From: Microbacterium sp. LWS13-1.2
GTDB taxonomy: Bacteria > Actinomycetota > Actinomycetes > Actinomycetales > Microbacteriaceae
Direction: 5' to 3'
Length of the DNA stretch: 64,000 nucleotides
Assembly (NCBI RefSeq): GCF_040144835.1
Contig: NZ_CP151632.1
Location: 434,001-498,000, forward strand
Below the pieces are notes generated by a model that saw only the letters and a program-made list of their open reading frames with translations, was not told the DNA's origin and ran no database searches. Made by a program: the position numbers and the translations under genes. Shown piece after piece: positions 45,660 through 54,084 of this stretch; within the stretch, counting starts at the first letter, position 1; each line of letters opens with the position of its first letter.

Positions 45660-47600
45660 ATGAAGTTCTTGCAGAGGCTCGGCCGATCGATCATGCTGCC
45701 GGTGGCTGTGCTGCCGGTCGCCGCGATCCTGTCGGGCCTGAGCTACTGGATCAGCAATGGCGGGAAGAGTCCCAACCTCGTCTCGGCATTCCTCGGCGCC
45801 GCCGGCGGATCGCTGCTCGACAACATGGCGCTGCTGTTCGCCGTCGGCATCGCACTCGGGATGGCACAGAAGTCCGACGGCACCTCGGCGCTGGCCGGGC
45901 TCGTGTCCTGGCTCGTGGTGACGACGCTCCTCAAGCCGGAGACGGTGGCGCTCTACACAGGCGTGGCAGACGTCAACGAGGTCGATCCCTCCTTCCTGAG
46001 GGTGCAGAACGTCTTCATCGGCATCATCTGCGGCCTGATCGGCGCGTTCTGCTACAACCGCTTCAAGGACACCAAGCTGCCTGACGCGCTGTCGTTCTTC
46101 TCGGGCAAGCGCTCGGTCGCGATCGTCACGGCGGGTTTCTCGCTCGTCGTCGCCATCGTGCTGTACTTCGTCTGGCCGTGGGTCTATGGCGGACTCGTCA
46201 CATTCGGCGAGTGGATCGTCACGCTCGGCCCCTTCGGCACCGGCATCTACGGCTTCCTGAACCGCTTGCTCATCCCCGTGGGCTTGCATCACGCACTCAA
46301 CTCCGTGTTCTGGTTCGACGTCGCCGGAATCAACGACCTCAACAACTTCCTCTCCGGCGAAGGCACCTACGGGGTCACCGGCCAGTACATGACCGGGTTC
46401 TTCCCCATCATGATGTTCGGTCTGCCCGGTGCGGCCCTCGCGATGTACCTGACGGCCAAGACCACGCGCAAGAAGCTCGCCTACGGCATCCTGCTCGCCG
46501 GCGCGATCTCGTCGTTCTTCGTCGGCGTGACGGAGCCGCTCGAGTTCGCCTTCATGTTCCTGGCCCCGGTCCTGTATGTCACGCACGCGCTGTTCACCGG
46601 CATCTCGATGGCCATCAGCCAGATCCTGCCGGTGCGCATGGGCTTCGGCTTCTCGGGCGGCTTCATCGACCTCGTCCTCAACTGGATGAACCCGATGGCG
46701 CAGAACCCGTGGCTCATCCCCGTCATGGGTGTGTTCTGGTTCTTCATCTACTTCGTGGTGTTCTACTTCTTCATCAAGCGGTTCAACCTGAAGACGCCGG
46801 GCCGTGAAGACGACGACATCCTCGGCGAGGGCACGGAGTACGACACACACGCGGCCGACGACAAGTACCTGGTCACGGGCAGCCGGTTCATCGATGCGCT
46901 CGGAGGAAAGGAGAACATCCTCGAACTCGAGAACTGCGCAACGCGCTTGCGGATGGAGATCGAAGACCCGAGCAAGGTCGACGAGACGGCTCTCAAGCGT
47001 GCCGGGGCTGCGGGCACGATGAAGCCCGGCGGCAAGTCGGTGCAGGTCGTCTACGGAACGAACGTCCAGTTCGTGAAGGATGCGATGGAGCAGATCATCG
47101 CGGGGGAGGTCGCCGTACCTGCGGGCGCCCCGCCCGAGCCTGCCATCGCTCCCGCCGCGGGCGCCACAGCGGTGCTCACCGACACCCCCGCCACCACGAC
47201 CGTGAGGCTGCGCCAGCCGCTCGAGGGACGGGTGGTTCCGCTGTCCGCGGTGCCCGATCCGACCTTCGCGCAGGGCATCATGGGTCCCGGCGTCGCGATC
47301 GAGCCGACCGGCGACACGGTGGTCGCTCCCGCGGACGGCACCATCGGGGCCACGTTCGACAGCAGTCACGCGGTGGCACTCGTCCTGGGCGACGGCACCG
47401 AGCTGCTGATCCACGTCGGCATCGACACGGTCGGCATGAAGGGCGACGGCTTCCAGACCCTCGTCGAGAAGGGGCAGAAGGTCACGGCCGGCACGCCGCT
47501 GCTCCGCTTCGACCTGGCGAAGATCGAGGCAGCGGGACACCCTTCGATCACCCCGGTGATCGTGCTGAACAACGAGAGCGCGACCGTCACGTTCGAGTGA
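45660..47600 (+). CDS. nagE: N-acetylglucosamine PTS permease, EIICBA fusion
   Basis: A 646-residue three-domain sugar phosphotransferase permease. The EIIC membrane domain (1-380) has Gly-Leu-His-His-Ala-Leu-Asn-Ser-Val-Phe-Trp-Phe and Thr-Gly-Phe-Phe-Pro-Ile-Met-Met-Phe-Gly-Leu-Pro-Gly. It ends in Phe-Asn-Leu-Lys-Thr-Pro-Gly-Arg-Glu-Asp, closely like NagE rather than PtsG. EIIB has phosphorylated Cys426 in Glu-Asn-Cys-Ala-Thr-Arg-Leu-Arg. EIIA has His585 in Leu-Leu-Ile-His-Val-Gly-Ile-Asp-Thr-Val. Sugar is phosphorylated on entry. The start ATG has GGAGG; a TAGCGT -10 box lies at 45612-45617. Specificity rests on motif resemblance. Confidence 0.9.
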   Translation: MKFLQRLGRSIMLPVAVLPVAAILSGLSYWISNGGKSPNLVSAFLGAAGGSLLDNMALLFAVGIALGMAQKSDGTSALAGLVSWLVVTTLLKPETVALYTGVADVNEVDPSFLRVQNVFIGIICGLIGAFCYNRFKDTKLPDALSFFSGKRSVAIVTAGFSLVVAIVLYFVWPWVYGGLVTFGEWIVTLGPFGTGIYGFLNRLLIPVGLHHALNSVFWFDVAGINDLNNFLSGEGTYGVTGQYMTGFFPIMMFGLPGAALAMYLTAKTTRKKLAYGILLAGAISSFFVGVTEPLEFAFMFLAPVLYVTHALFTGISMAISQILPVRMGFGFSGGFIDLVLNWMNPMAQNPWLIPVMGVFWFFIYFVVFYFFIKRFNLKTPGREDDDILGEGTEYDTHAADDKYLVTGSRFIDALGGKENILELENCATRLRMEIEDPSKVDETALKRAGAAGTMKPGGKSVQVVYGTNVQFVKDAMEQIIAGEVAVPAGAPPEPAIAPAAGATAVLTDTPATTTVRLRQPLEGRVVPLSAVPDPTFAQGIMGPGVAIEPTGDTVVAPADGTIGATFDSSHAVALVLGDGTELLIHVGIDTVGMKGDGFQTLVEKGQKVTAGTPLLRFDLAKIEAAGHPSITPVIVLNNESATVTFE

Positions 47601-47620
47601 CGCCGCGCGCGACCCACGAT

Positions 47621-47661
47621 GAGGGGGACGGATGCCTCGAGCCGAGGCATCCGTCCCCCTC
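47621..47661. terminator. Perfect 19-base-pair hairpin between nagE and the DUF262 gene
   Basis: The arms at 47621-47639 and 47643-47661 match perfectly around a three-base loop. The right arm enters the DUF262 stop codon by two bases. There is no T tract on either side, but it lies exactly between convergent genes. Confidence 0.8.
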
Positions 47662-49666
47662 ACATCGCGCTGCCGATGTACGAGTACTTGACGAAGACCT
47701 CGGCGGCGAGGCCTGCTTCTTCGAGGACGCCCTGCACCGCGCTCAGCATGTAACTGGAGTCCCATCCCATGTAGAGCGAGTGCTCGTCGTCGAGGCGATC
47801 CCACTGACCGTTCCACGACTGCGCGGTGTAGACAGGTCCGCCGCGTCGCGCGCTGTACGCGACGACGGCGTCGCGGGAGTCCGCCCACAGCCGCTTGAAG
47901 ACGCGGTTGAAGAGGTACTTGACGTCGGGCACCTCCCAGTGCTCGCCGCAGTACTCCACGTACGACCACTCGCGGTGCCATCCCGGCGGCCACCCTCGCC
48001 GGCGGACGGCGTCGAGGATGGGGGTCAGCCCGTCGTCGTCGATCGCGGGACCGCCGGGGCGTCTCCACACCTCGACGAAGCGCTTCGTGAGCTGTATCGA
48101 TCGCTGCGCGATCGCCGCCGTCCCCCACGCGGGCAGCTCCGCCAGCGCCGCCGTCGTCCCGATGGTGCTCCGGGCGTACAGCGCCTGCTTCTGGGGGAAC
48201 GAGCGGTCCCAGGCCCGCAGCGCGAGATCCTCCTCGAGGACCGTGAGGTTGCCGAGCGTGTTCGCGAGTGCGCGATGACTGTTCTGCTCGTCGTCGCTGT
48301 ACGACGCCCACTCGCGCACGCCGTCGCCCGACCAGGCATCACCGGGTGCGAGCGGGAAGATGTGCTCGACGTCGAGCCCGCCGGCACCGTCGACCCCGGC
48401 GAGGCGACCCAGCACATACCGGGCGTGGGGGAGCTCTGAGTACTTCAGCGCGACCGCGACGCGCTCGTCCGACGGAGTGATGCGCGAGATCGCCGATACC
48501 AGCGCCTCACGGCCCTGCTCACGCGCCCGGCAGAGGCGCGCCACGAGGCGATCGAGTCCGGTGCCGACGACCGCACGTCGCACCAGGAGCGACTGCACCA
48601 TCTCGAGCGTCTCGATCAGCTCGTCACGCGCGATGGAACCGAGTTCGAAGTCTCTGTACGCCCGCATGACGAGCGGGTACATGCCGGTGCCGAAGGTGCT
48701 GAAGTGGGAGAGCTGGCGCGTGATCTCGGCATCCGGGGCCTCGCTCGGATGCAGCAGCACCCGGTAGACGCGGGACAGCTCGCGCCATTCGGCGGCGTGA
48801 CGCAACAGGTCGGCGAACTCCAGGCGGGGGAACTCGTGACGGAAGGCCTCGTACACGCCGCGCCCTCCGACGACCGTCACCTCGCGGCCCGTTCTCATGA
48901 CGAGGTACTGCCGCCAGAACTCGGCGATCGAGTCGCCGGTGTTCTGCTCGATCGGCTGCCAGTACTCTCCTTCGATCTCGCGCTGCTCGGCGTGGTTCAG
49001 GCCCATCAGCACGTAGTTGTGGATGAGCTCGTGGTCGCGCAGCGGCTCGCCGGTCGAGTTGAGGCTCTCGAAGATCTGCTGCGCGTTCGCGCCGATGCCG
49101 AGGGTGATCGCCACATGCTCGAGCTTCTGCAGACCGCGCCAGATGTGGGGCGCCTCGTCGAGGCTGATCTGACTGCGGAAGAAGGCGTAGTTGTCGTCGA
49201 ATCGCGAGTCGCGCTGCTCACCGTGGGGGAGCGGGAGGTCGAGCACGACGCGCTCGAAGATCGACGCCCACGCGCGATGCGGGCGGAGTTTCGTGCGCGT
49301 CGCATCGTGGGAGTGGACGAGGACGCGCTGCAGCTGATCGGCGAGATCCGGATCCGCTTCGCGGACGGTGTGGTGCAGCGCCGCGACGAGCAGCATGAGG
49401 GTCGTCGTCCGCTGCTGGCCGTCGATCAGCACGAGCTCGGCATCCTCGCCCTCCCCGCTGGCCGAAGAGAGGATCGAGCCGATGAAGTGCATGTGGCGAT
49501 CATCGAGGTCGGCCACCGCGCGGATGTCCGAGAGCAGCTGCTCGCATCCGCCGATGTCCCACCGGTACTGCCGCTGGTAGACGGGGACGACGATCGTCCA
49601 ATCCGCGGCCGAGAGCCATCCGATGGTGTTGACCGCTGTGGCGTCGACATTCGTGGCAGTGACCAT
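47660..49666 (-). CDS. DUF262/DUF1524 protein (GmrSD-like, putative phage defence)
   Basis: A 668-residue protein with the GmrSD architecture. The N-terminal DUF262 domain has Gln-Arg-Gln-Tyr-Arg-Trp (31-36) and Ile-Asp-Gly-Gln-Gln-Arg (81-86), its ParB-like nucleotide-binding motifs. The DUF1524 HNH-type nuclease region has Asp-Val-Glu-His-Ile-Phe-Pro around His435 and a later Asn-Thr-Leu-Gly-Asn-Leu. About 130 C-terminal residues match no domain recognised here. GmrSD is a type IV enzyme that cuts modified phage DNA using NTP hydrolysis; this assignment of activity is inference. It is a single gene among housekeeping genes, with TAGAAT nine bases before its ATG. Confidence 0.85.
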   Translation of the reverse strand: MVTATNVDATAVNTIGWLSAADWTIVVPVYQRQYRWDIGGCEQLLSDIRAVADLDDRHMHFIGSILSSASGEGEDAELVLIDGQQRTTTLMLLVAALHHTVREADPDLADQLQRVLVHSHDATRTKLRPHRAWASIFERVVLDLPLPHGEQRDSRFDDNYAFFRSQISLDEAPHIWRGLQKLEHVAITLGIGANAQQIFESLNSTGEPLRDHELIHNYVLMGLNHAEQREIEGEYWQPIEQNTGDSIAEFWRQYLVMRTGREVTVVGGRGVYEAFRHEFPRLEFADLLRHAAEWRELSRVYRVLLHPSEAPDAEITRQLSHFSTFGTGMYPLVMRAYRDFELGSIARDELIETLEMVQSLLVRRAVVGTGLDRLVARLCRAREQGREALVSAISRITPSDERVAVALKYSELPHARYVLGRLAGVDGAGGLDVEHIFPLAPGDAWSGDGVREWASYSDDEQNSHRALANTLGNLTVLEEDLALRAWDRSFPQKQALYARSTIGTTAALAELPAWGTAAIAQRSIQLTKRFVEVWRRPGGPAIDDDGLTPILDAVRRRGWPPGWHREWSYVEYCGEHWEVPDVKYLFNRVFKRLWADSRDAVVAYSARRGGPVYTAQSWNGQWDRLDDEHSLYMGWDSSYMLSAVQGVLEEAGLAAEVFVKYSYIGSAM

Positions 49667-49675
49667 GGCCCGTCC

Positions 49676-49681
49676 ATTCTA
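49676..49681 (-). promoter_or_regulatory. -10 box of the DUF262 gene
   Basis: TAGAAT on the minus strand ends nine bases before the ATG at 49666, giving almost no leader. Confidence 0.5.
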
Positions 49682-49766
49682 AAGGGGGCGCATCACGACG
49701 AACCGGCGGCCCGAACGCCCGCCGGTTATTCACGGCGCGGTCCTCAGGAGCCTCCAGGGGCCCGAG

Positions 49767-49785
49767 GTAGGCTTGCCTAAGTTGA
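49767..49785 (+). promoter_or_regulatory. DtxR/IdeR-like iron box
   Basis: The 19-base site beginning GTAGGCTTGCC matches 13 of 19 positions of the DtxR/IdeR consensus, including the central GCCTAA. It lies 46 bases before the ATG of the gene at 49832. Repression by iron-loaded regulator is expected (inference). Confidence 0.65.
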
Positions 49786-49831
49786 GCCTGTTAAAACGTG
49801 CTAGCTCACTGACCGAAAGGCATGATTCGTC

Positions 49832-50605
49832 ATGGGTTACATCAAGTCTGCCGCTCTCGATGAGACCGGCTTCGTGGTCCTCGATCCCTACGACCGGGAG
49901 CTCGATCCGAAGGAATGGCTCTCCATCGAATACGTCGACTGGAAGTCGTCGGGTGACACCCGCTTCGCGCCGCTCGCCTCCGCCAAGGGCGAGATCGAGT
50001 GCAACGGGTTCTGGAACCACACGCCGCCGCGCACCGACAAGGACGGCGTCTGGATCCCGTCGCAGGTCGAGAAGGCGCCGGACATGACGCGTCGCGCGCA
50101 GGAGCCGGGCGCCAACGTGGGGCGCTGCCGCGTCATCGAACTGCAGCCCAACACGTACGCCGACGCGCTGTACAACCTGCACCAGGACGACAACAACCGG
50201 CTCAACCCCGACGGCACCGGCTGGGTCGTCCGCGGTTTCTTCAACCTCACCGATGACAAGAACAGCTACTTCGTGCTGCGCGAGAACCGCACCGACCCCA
50301 GCATCGAGTACCGCGTCGCCCTTCCGGCCGGCGCCCAGCTGATCGTCGACACGCAGCGCCTGTGGCACGCGGTCCACCACACCGGCGACGAGGCGCGCTA
50401 CTGCCTCATCACGTCGTGGGAGTCCGGCCCCGAGCTCGACGCCTACATCGAGAAGTACCACGGCAAGCCGACCACCGACTACGTCGAGGTCGCGCAGGAC
50501 GTGCTCGACGCCGGCCAGGCCGAGCAGGCGCGCCGCGACGCCGCCCGCGCCGCGTACTACGCGGCCAAAGGCAAGGCCGAGGTCCAGGCGATGAGCGAGG
50601 CCTGA
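49832..50605 (+). CDS. Putative Fe(II)/2-oxoglutarate-dependent oxygenase, unknown substrate
   Basis: A 257-residue cytoplasmic protein without a recognised family name. It shows a possible iron triad: His117 and Asp119 (Leu-His-Gln-Asp-Asp) and His179 (Arg-Leu-Trp-His-Ala-Val). Arg189 lies ten residues after the distal histidine, the position that binds 2-oxoglutarate in this superfamily. The segment between has the alternating hydrophobic strands of a double-stranded beta-helix. The C-terminus is an Ala-rich charged helix. An IdeR-like box upstream fits an iron-linked role. The oxygenase call is inference from spacing of residues; a cupin-type protein is the alternative. Confidence 0.5.
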   Translation: MGYIKSAALDETGFVVLDPYDRELDPKEWLSIEYVDWKSSGDTRFAPLASAKGEIECNGFWNHTPPRTDKDGVWIPSQVEKAPDMTRRAQEPGANVGRCRVIELQPNTYADALYNLHQDDNNRLNPDGTGWVVRGFFNLTDDKNSYFVLRENRTDPSIEYRVALPAGAQLIVDTQRLWHAVHHTGDEARYCLITSWESGPELDAYIEKYHGKPTTDYVEVAQDVLDAGQAEQARRDAARAAYYAAKGKAEVQAMSEA

Positions 50606-50621
50606 GCCTCCTCGTTCCGAC

Positions 50622-50669
50622 CCGAGAGGGCGGGGAAATCACAGGCTTGTGATTTCCCCGCCCTCTCGG
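50622..50669. terminator. Perfect 22-base-pair hairpin
   Basis: The arms at 50622-50643 and 50648-50669 are perfectly complementary around GGCT. It follows the stop of the putative oxygenase gene. There is no T tract. Confidence 0.75.
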
Positions 50670-50676
50670 CGATAAT
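50647..50676 (+). promoter_or_regulatory. Promoter of the DUF3145 gene inside the hairpin
   Basis: TTGTGA (50647-50652), an 18-base spacer, then GATAAT (50671-50676). The -35 box and most of the spacer are the right arm of the 22-base-pair hairpin. Confidence 0.55.
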
Positions 50677-50755
50677 GGCGGCAGCACAACCGAACAGCAC
50701 GTCATGACACCGTCACAGGTCGTAGGGGAAGACGCACCTGACGAACGGAGAGATC

Positions 50756-51259
50756 ATGGCGACACAAAAAGCGCGTGGGGTGATCTTCATCCACTCCGCG
50801 CCACGGGCGTTGTGCCCGCACCTCGAGTGGGCGGTCGGCCGAGCACTGGGCCGAGCGGTCAGCTTCGACTGGATCGATCAGCCTGTCCTCATCGGCAGCC
50901 GCCGCGCCGAGTTCTACTGGGAGGGCGCCGCCGGCACCGGTTCGGCTCTGGCGACGGCCATCCGCGGCTGGGAGCACCTGCGCTTCGAAGTCACGGAGGA
51001 TCCCACGCCCCGCAGCGACGGCGGCCGCTGGCTGCACACGCCGGGCCTCGGCATCCACTACGCCCAGACCGATACCGCCGGCAACGTCGTCATCGGCGAG
51101 GACCGCATCCGCTACGCGATGGAGATCGCCGGCAGCGACGCCTTCGAGCTGCGGCGAGAACTGGATGTCGCGCTCGGCGCCGCATGGGACGAAGAGCTCG
51201 AGCCGTTCCGGCACGCGAGCGACGACGCGCCCGTCGTCTGGTTGCACAAGGTCGGCTGA
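50756..51259 (+). CDS. DUF3145 domain-containing protein
   Basis: A 167-residue protein that matches DUF3145, a family largely confined to actinobacteria. It has the typical opening Arg-Gly-Val-Ile-Phe-Ile-His-Ser-Ala-Pro-Arg-Ala-Leu-Cys-Pro-His. Inside it are Trp-Glu-His-Leu-Arg-Phe-Glu-Val-Thr-Glu-Asp and a late Glu-Pro-Phe-Arg-His-Ala. No function is known. The start ATG has GGAG at normal spacing and a leader of about 70 bases. It has its own promoter and terminator and points towards the fatty acid synthesis cluster. Confidence 0.88.
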   Translation: MATQKARGVIFIHSAPRALCPHLEWAVGRALGRAVSFDWIDQPVLIGSRRAEFYWEGAAGTGSALATAIRGWEHLRFEVTEDPTPRSDGGRWLHTPGLGIHYAQTDTAGNVVIGEDRIRYAMEIAGSDAFELRRELDVALGAAWDEELEPFRHASDDAPVVWLHKVG

Positions 51260-51355
51260 GACTCTCTCAGACGCAGGCGGTGCGAGGCGCCACTACCGAG
51301 GCTCGGAGGCCGTGAATCCCGGGCAGCGGGACCGCGAACCACCGCCTGACACGAC

Positions 51356-51388
51356 AGACGCCCCCGGTCGGCTTCACCGGGGGCGTCT
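51356..51388. terminator. Bidirectional terminator between DUF3145 and fabF
   Basis: A perfect 13-base-pair stem, AGACGCCCCCGGT with its complement, around a seven-base loop. The rest of 51260-51452 shows no gene. Confidence 0.8.
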
Positions 51389-51452
51389 TCGCGTGACGGA
51401 GGTCGACCCGCGCCGACCCGCTGCGCGGGCCGGCGCGGCCGATCCGGCAGTG

Positions 51453-52691
51453 TCAGATCGAGGCGAACGCGGCGACCGCGTTGTGCCCGCCGAAGCCGAA
51501 CGAGTTGCTGATCGCGAGGTGCGGCCCGTCTCCGAGCGGCGTGGGAGTGCCCGAGATGCGGAACGGGACCTCGGGGTCCTGCGTCGTCAGATTGATGGTC
51601 GGCGGAGCGACGCGGTCCTGCAGGGCCAGCACCGTGAAAATCGCCTCGAGCGCGCCCGTGCCGCCCAGGAGGTGACCGGTCGACGCCTTGGTGGCCGACA
51701 CCGGGATCTCGTCGATCCGGTCGCCGAACACCGACCGCAGCGCCGTGTACTCGTTCGGGTCGCCGACGGGCGTCGAGGTGGCGTGCGCGTTGATGTGCGT
51801 GACATCGTCGGCAGAGGCACCCGCCATCTCGAGCGCCAGGCGCACCGCGCGCGATGCGCCGAGCCCCTCGGGATCGTTGGCGGTGATGTGGTACGAGTCC
51901 GCGGTGACGCCGCCGCCGGCCGCGACCGCGTAGATCTTGGCGCCGCGCGCACGCGCGTGCTCCTCGGTCTCGAGGATAAGGACCGCCGCGCCCTCGCCCA
52001 TGACGAACCCGTCACGGTCGACGCTGCAAGGCCGCGAGGCGGTCGGCGGATCGTCGTTGCGACGGGAGAGCGCCTGCATCGAGGAGAACGCGGCGATGGT
52101 CACGGGGTGGATGACGGACTCGGTGCCGCCGGCGATCACGACGTCGGCGTAGCCGGCGCGGATGTGCTCGATGGCGTTGACGATCGACTCGGTGCTCGAC
52201 GCGCAGGCGCTGGCGACCGTGCGCGCGTAGGCGCGGGCGTTGAAGTGAAGGGAGAGGTTTCCGGCCGCCGCGTTGGGCATGAGCATGGGGACGGTCATCG
52301 GCAGAACGCGGCGAGGGCCCTTCTCGCGCAGGGTGTCCCACCCGTCGAGAAGGGTGTGCAGTCCGCCGATGCCGGTGGCGAAGTCGACGCCGAGTCTCTC
52401 CGGCTCGATCTCCGGGCTGCCGGCATCCGCCCACGCCTCCATGGCGGCGACGAGCGCGAACTGGGAGGAAGGGTCGAGCCGCTTGGCGATGGGACGCTCG
52501 AGCACCGTGTCGGGACGCACCTTCGCCTCCGCGGCGAAGGTGACCGGCAGCTGGTACTTCTCGACCCAGTCGTGCTCGAGGGTGCGGGCGCCGGAGACGC
52601 CCTCCAGGAGCGCGGACCAGCTCTCGGGTGCCGTGCCGCCGAGCGGCGACGATGCGCCGATGCCGGTGACGACGATGCGGGAGTTGCTCAT
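51453..52691 (-). CDS. fabF: 3-oxoacyl-ACP synthase II (KASII)
   Basis: A 412-residue condensing enzyme that elongates acyl-ACP with malonyl-ACP. The catalytic triad is complete: Cys163 in Ser-Ala-Cys-Ala-Ser-Ser, His in Asn-Ala-His-Ala-Thr-Ser-Thr-Pro, and His in Ala-Thr-Lys-Ala-Ser-Thr-Gly-His-Leu. The C-terminal Asn-Ser-Phe-Gly-Phe-Gly-Gly-His-Asn is typical. Last gene of fasR-fabD-fabH-acpP-fabF. ATG at 52691. Confidence 0.96.
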   Translation of the reverse strand: MSNSRIVVTGIGASSPLGGTAPESWSALLEGVSGARTLEHDWVEKYQLPVTFAAEAKVRPDTVLERPIAKRLDPSSQFALVAAMEAWADAGSPEIEPERLGVDFATGIGGLHTLLDGWDTLREKGPRRVLPMTVPMLMPNAAAGNLSLHFNARAYARTVASACASSTESIVNAIEHIRAGYADVVIAGGTESVIHPVTIAAFSSMQALSRRNDDPPTASRPCSVDRDGFVMGEGAAVLILETEEHARARGAKIYAVAAGGGVTADSYHITANDPEGLGASRAVRLALEMAGASADDVTHINAHATSTPVGDPNEYTALRSVFGDRIDEIPVSATKASTGHLLGGTGALEAIFTVLALQDRVAPPTINLTTQDPEVPFRISGTPTPLGDGPHLAISNSFGFGGHNAVAAFASI

Positions 52692-52747
52692 GTCGTTCTA
52701 GATCCTCATGGATGCGCCGGTGGGGGCCGCAGCCCCCACCGGAGGGT

Positions 52748-52996
52748 TTACGCCTGGTTCGACGTGATGAAGGTGACGGCGTCGCCGACAGTCTTGAGGT
52801 TCTTGACCTCGTCGTCGGGGATGGTGACGCCGAACTTCTCCTCGGCGTTGACGACGATTGTCATCATCGAGATCGAGTCGATGTCGAGGTCGTCCGTGAA
52901 CGACTTCTCGAGTGCGACCTCGTCGGCCGAGATCCCGGTCTCGTCGGTGATGAGCTCCGCGAGTCCGGCGAGGACCTCGTCGTTGGTGAATGCCAT
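52748..52996 (-). CDS. acpP: Acyl carrier protein
   Basis: An 82-residue acidic helical protein that carries growing acyl chains. The phosphopantetheine serine is Ser41 in Asp-Leu-Asp-Ile-Asp-Ser-Ile. The helix-III region Gly-Val-Thr-Ile-Pro-Asp-Asp-Glu-Val is standard. ATG at 52996 has AGGAGA at good spacing; the open frame upstream of it is not coding. It lies between fabH and fabF. Confidence 0.97.
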   Translation of the reverse strand: MAFTNDEVLAGLAELITDETGISADEVALEKSFTDDLDIDSISMMTIVVNAEEKFGVTIPDDEVKNLKTVGDAVTFITSNQA

Positions 52997-53069
52997 GGGG
53001 TTCTCCTGTTTTCTAGGGGTTGCGGGGGCCCGAACGGGCCGTCTCAGTCTAGGGTCGTGCTCCGCCGGG

Positions 53070-54071
53070 TCAGGGGAGCACGACCACCTGCGCGCCGAAC
53101 ACGAGCCCGGCACCGAAGCCGATCTGGAGCGCCAGACCGCCGCTCAGCTCGGGGTGCTCCTCCAGCAGGCGGTGGGTCGCGAGCGGGATGGAGGCCGCCG
53201 ACGTGTTACCGGTGGTCTCGATGTCGCGGCCGATCAGCACCGTGTCGGGAAGCTTCAACTGCTTGGCGAACTCGTCGATGATGCGCATGTTGGCCTGGTG
53301 CGGCACGAACGCGGCGAGGTCGGTCGCCTCGACCCCTGCGGCTTCGAGAGCCTGTCGGGCGACCTTCACCATCTCCCACACCGCCCAGCGGAAGACTGTC
53401 GGGCCTTCCTGGCGCAGGGTCGGCCAGGGCGTGGTGCCGTCGCGGAACTCGGTCAGCGTGTAGTTCATGCCCACCGCGTCGGCCTTCGAGCCGTCGGAGC
53501 CCCAGACCGTCGGGCCGATGCCGGGGGAGTCGCTCGGGCCGATCACCGCCGCGCCCGCGCCGTCGCCGAGCAGGAACGAGATGCTCCGGTCGGTCGGGTC
53601 GACGACGTCGCTGAGCTTCTCCGTGCCGATGACGACCGCGTAGTGCGCGGCGCCCGCGCGGATGAGGGCGTCCGCCTGGGCGACGCCGTATGCGAACCCC
53701 GCACATGCGGCGTTCAGGTCGTACGCGGCCGCGGGGTTGGCGCCGACACGGTCCGCCACGATGGCCGACACCGACGGGGTCTGCTTCGGGTTGCTGATGG
53801 TGGCGACGATGACCGCGTCGACCTGCGACGGGTCGACGCCGGAGCGCTCGATCGCCTCGCGGGCGGCATCCGTCGCCAGGTCGATCGCATCGGTCTCGGG
53901 CACTGCGCGCGTGCGCGTGATGATGCCGGTGCGCTGGCGGATCCACTCGTCGCTCGAGTCGATCGGACCGATGAGGTCGTCGTTCGGCACGGCGATCTCG
54001 CCACGGGCGGCGCCGTACGCGTAGATGCGCGTGTGGGCGGCACCGGTGGGCTGGACGAGGATGCGGGTCAT
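53070..54071 (-). CDS. fabH: 3-oxoacyl-ACP synthase III (KASIII)
   Basis: A 333-residue enzyme that starts fatty acid synthesis from an acyl-CoA and malonyl-ACP. The catalytic residues are Cys123 (Asn-Ala-Ala-Cys-Ala-Gly), His in Val-Pro-His-Gln-Ala-Asn and Asn in Thr-Gly-Asn-Thr-Ser-Ala-Ala-Ser. Actinobacterial FabH commonly prefers branched primers, but specificity is not readable here. ATG at 54071, 13 bases after fabD. Confidence 0.95.
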   Translation of the reverse strand: MTRILVQPTGAAHTRIYAYGAARGEIAVPNDDLIGPIDSSDEWIRQRTGIITRTRAVPETDAIDLATDAAREAIERSGVDPSQVDAVIVATISNPKQTPSVSAIVADRVGANPAAAYDLNAACAGFAYGVAQADALIRAGAAHYAVVIGTEKLSDVVDPTDRSISFLLGDGAGAAVIGPSDSPGIGPTVWGSDGSKADAVGMNYTLTEFRDGTTPWPTLRQEGPTVFRWAVWEMVKVARQALEAAGVEATDLAAFVPHQANMRIIDEFAKQLKLPDTVLIGRDIETTGNTSAASIPLATHRLLEEHPELSGGLALQIGFGAGLVFGAQVVVLP

Positions 54072-54084
54072 GCGGATACTCCGG

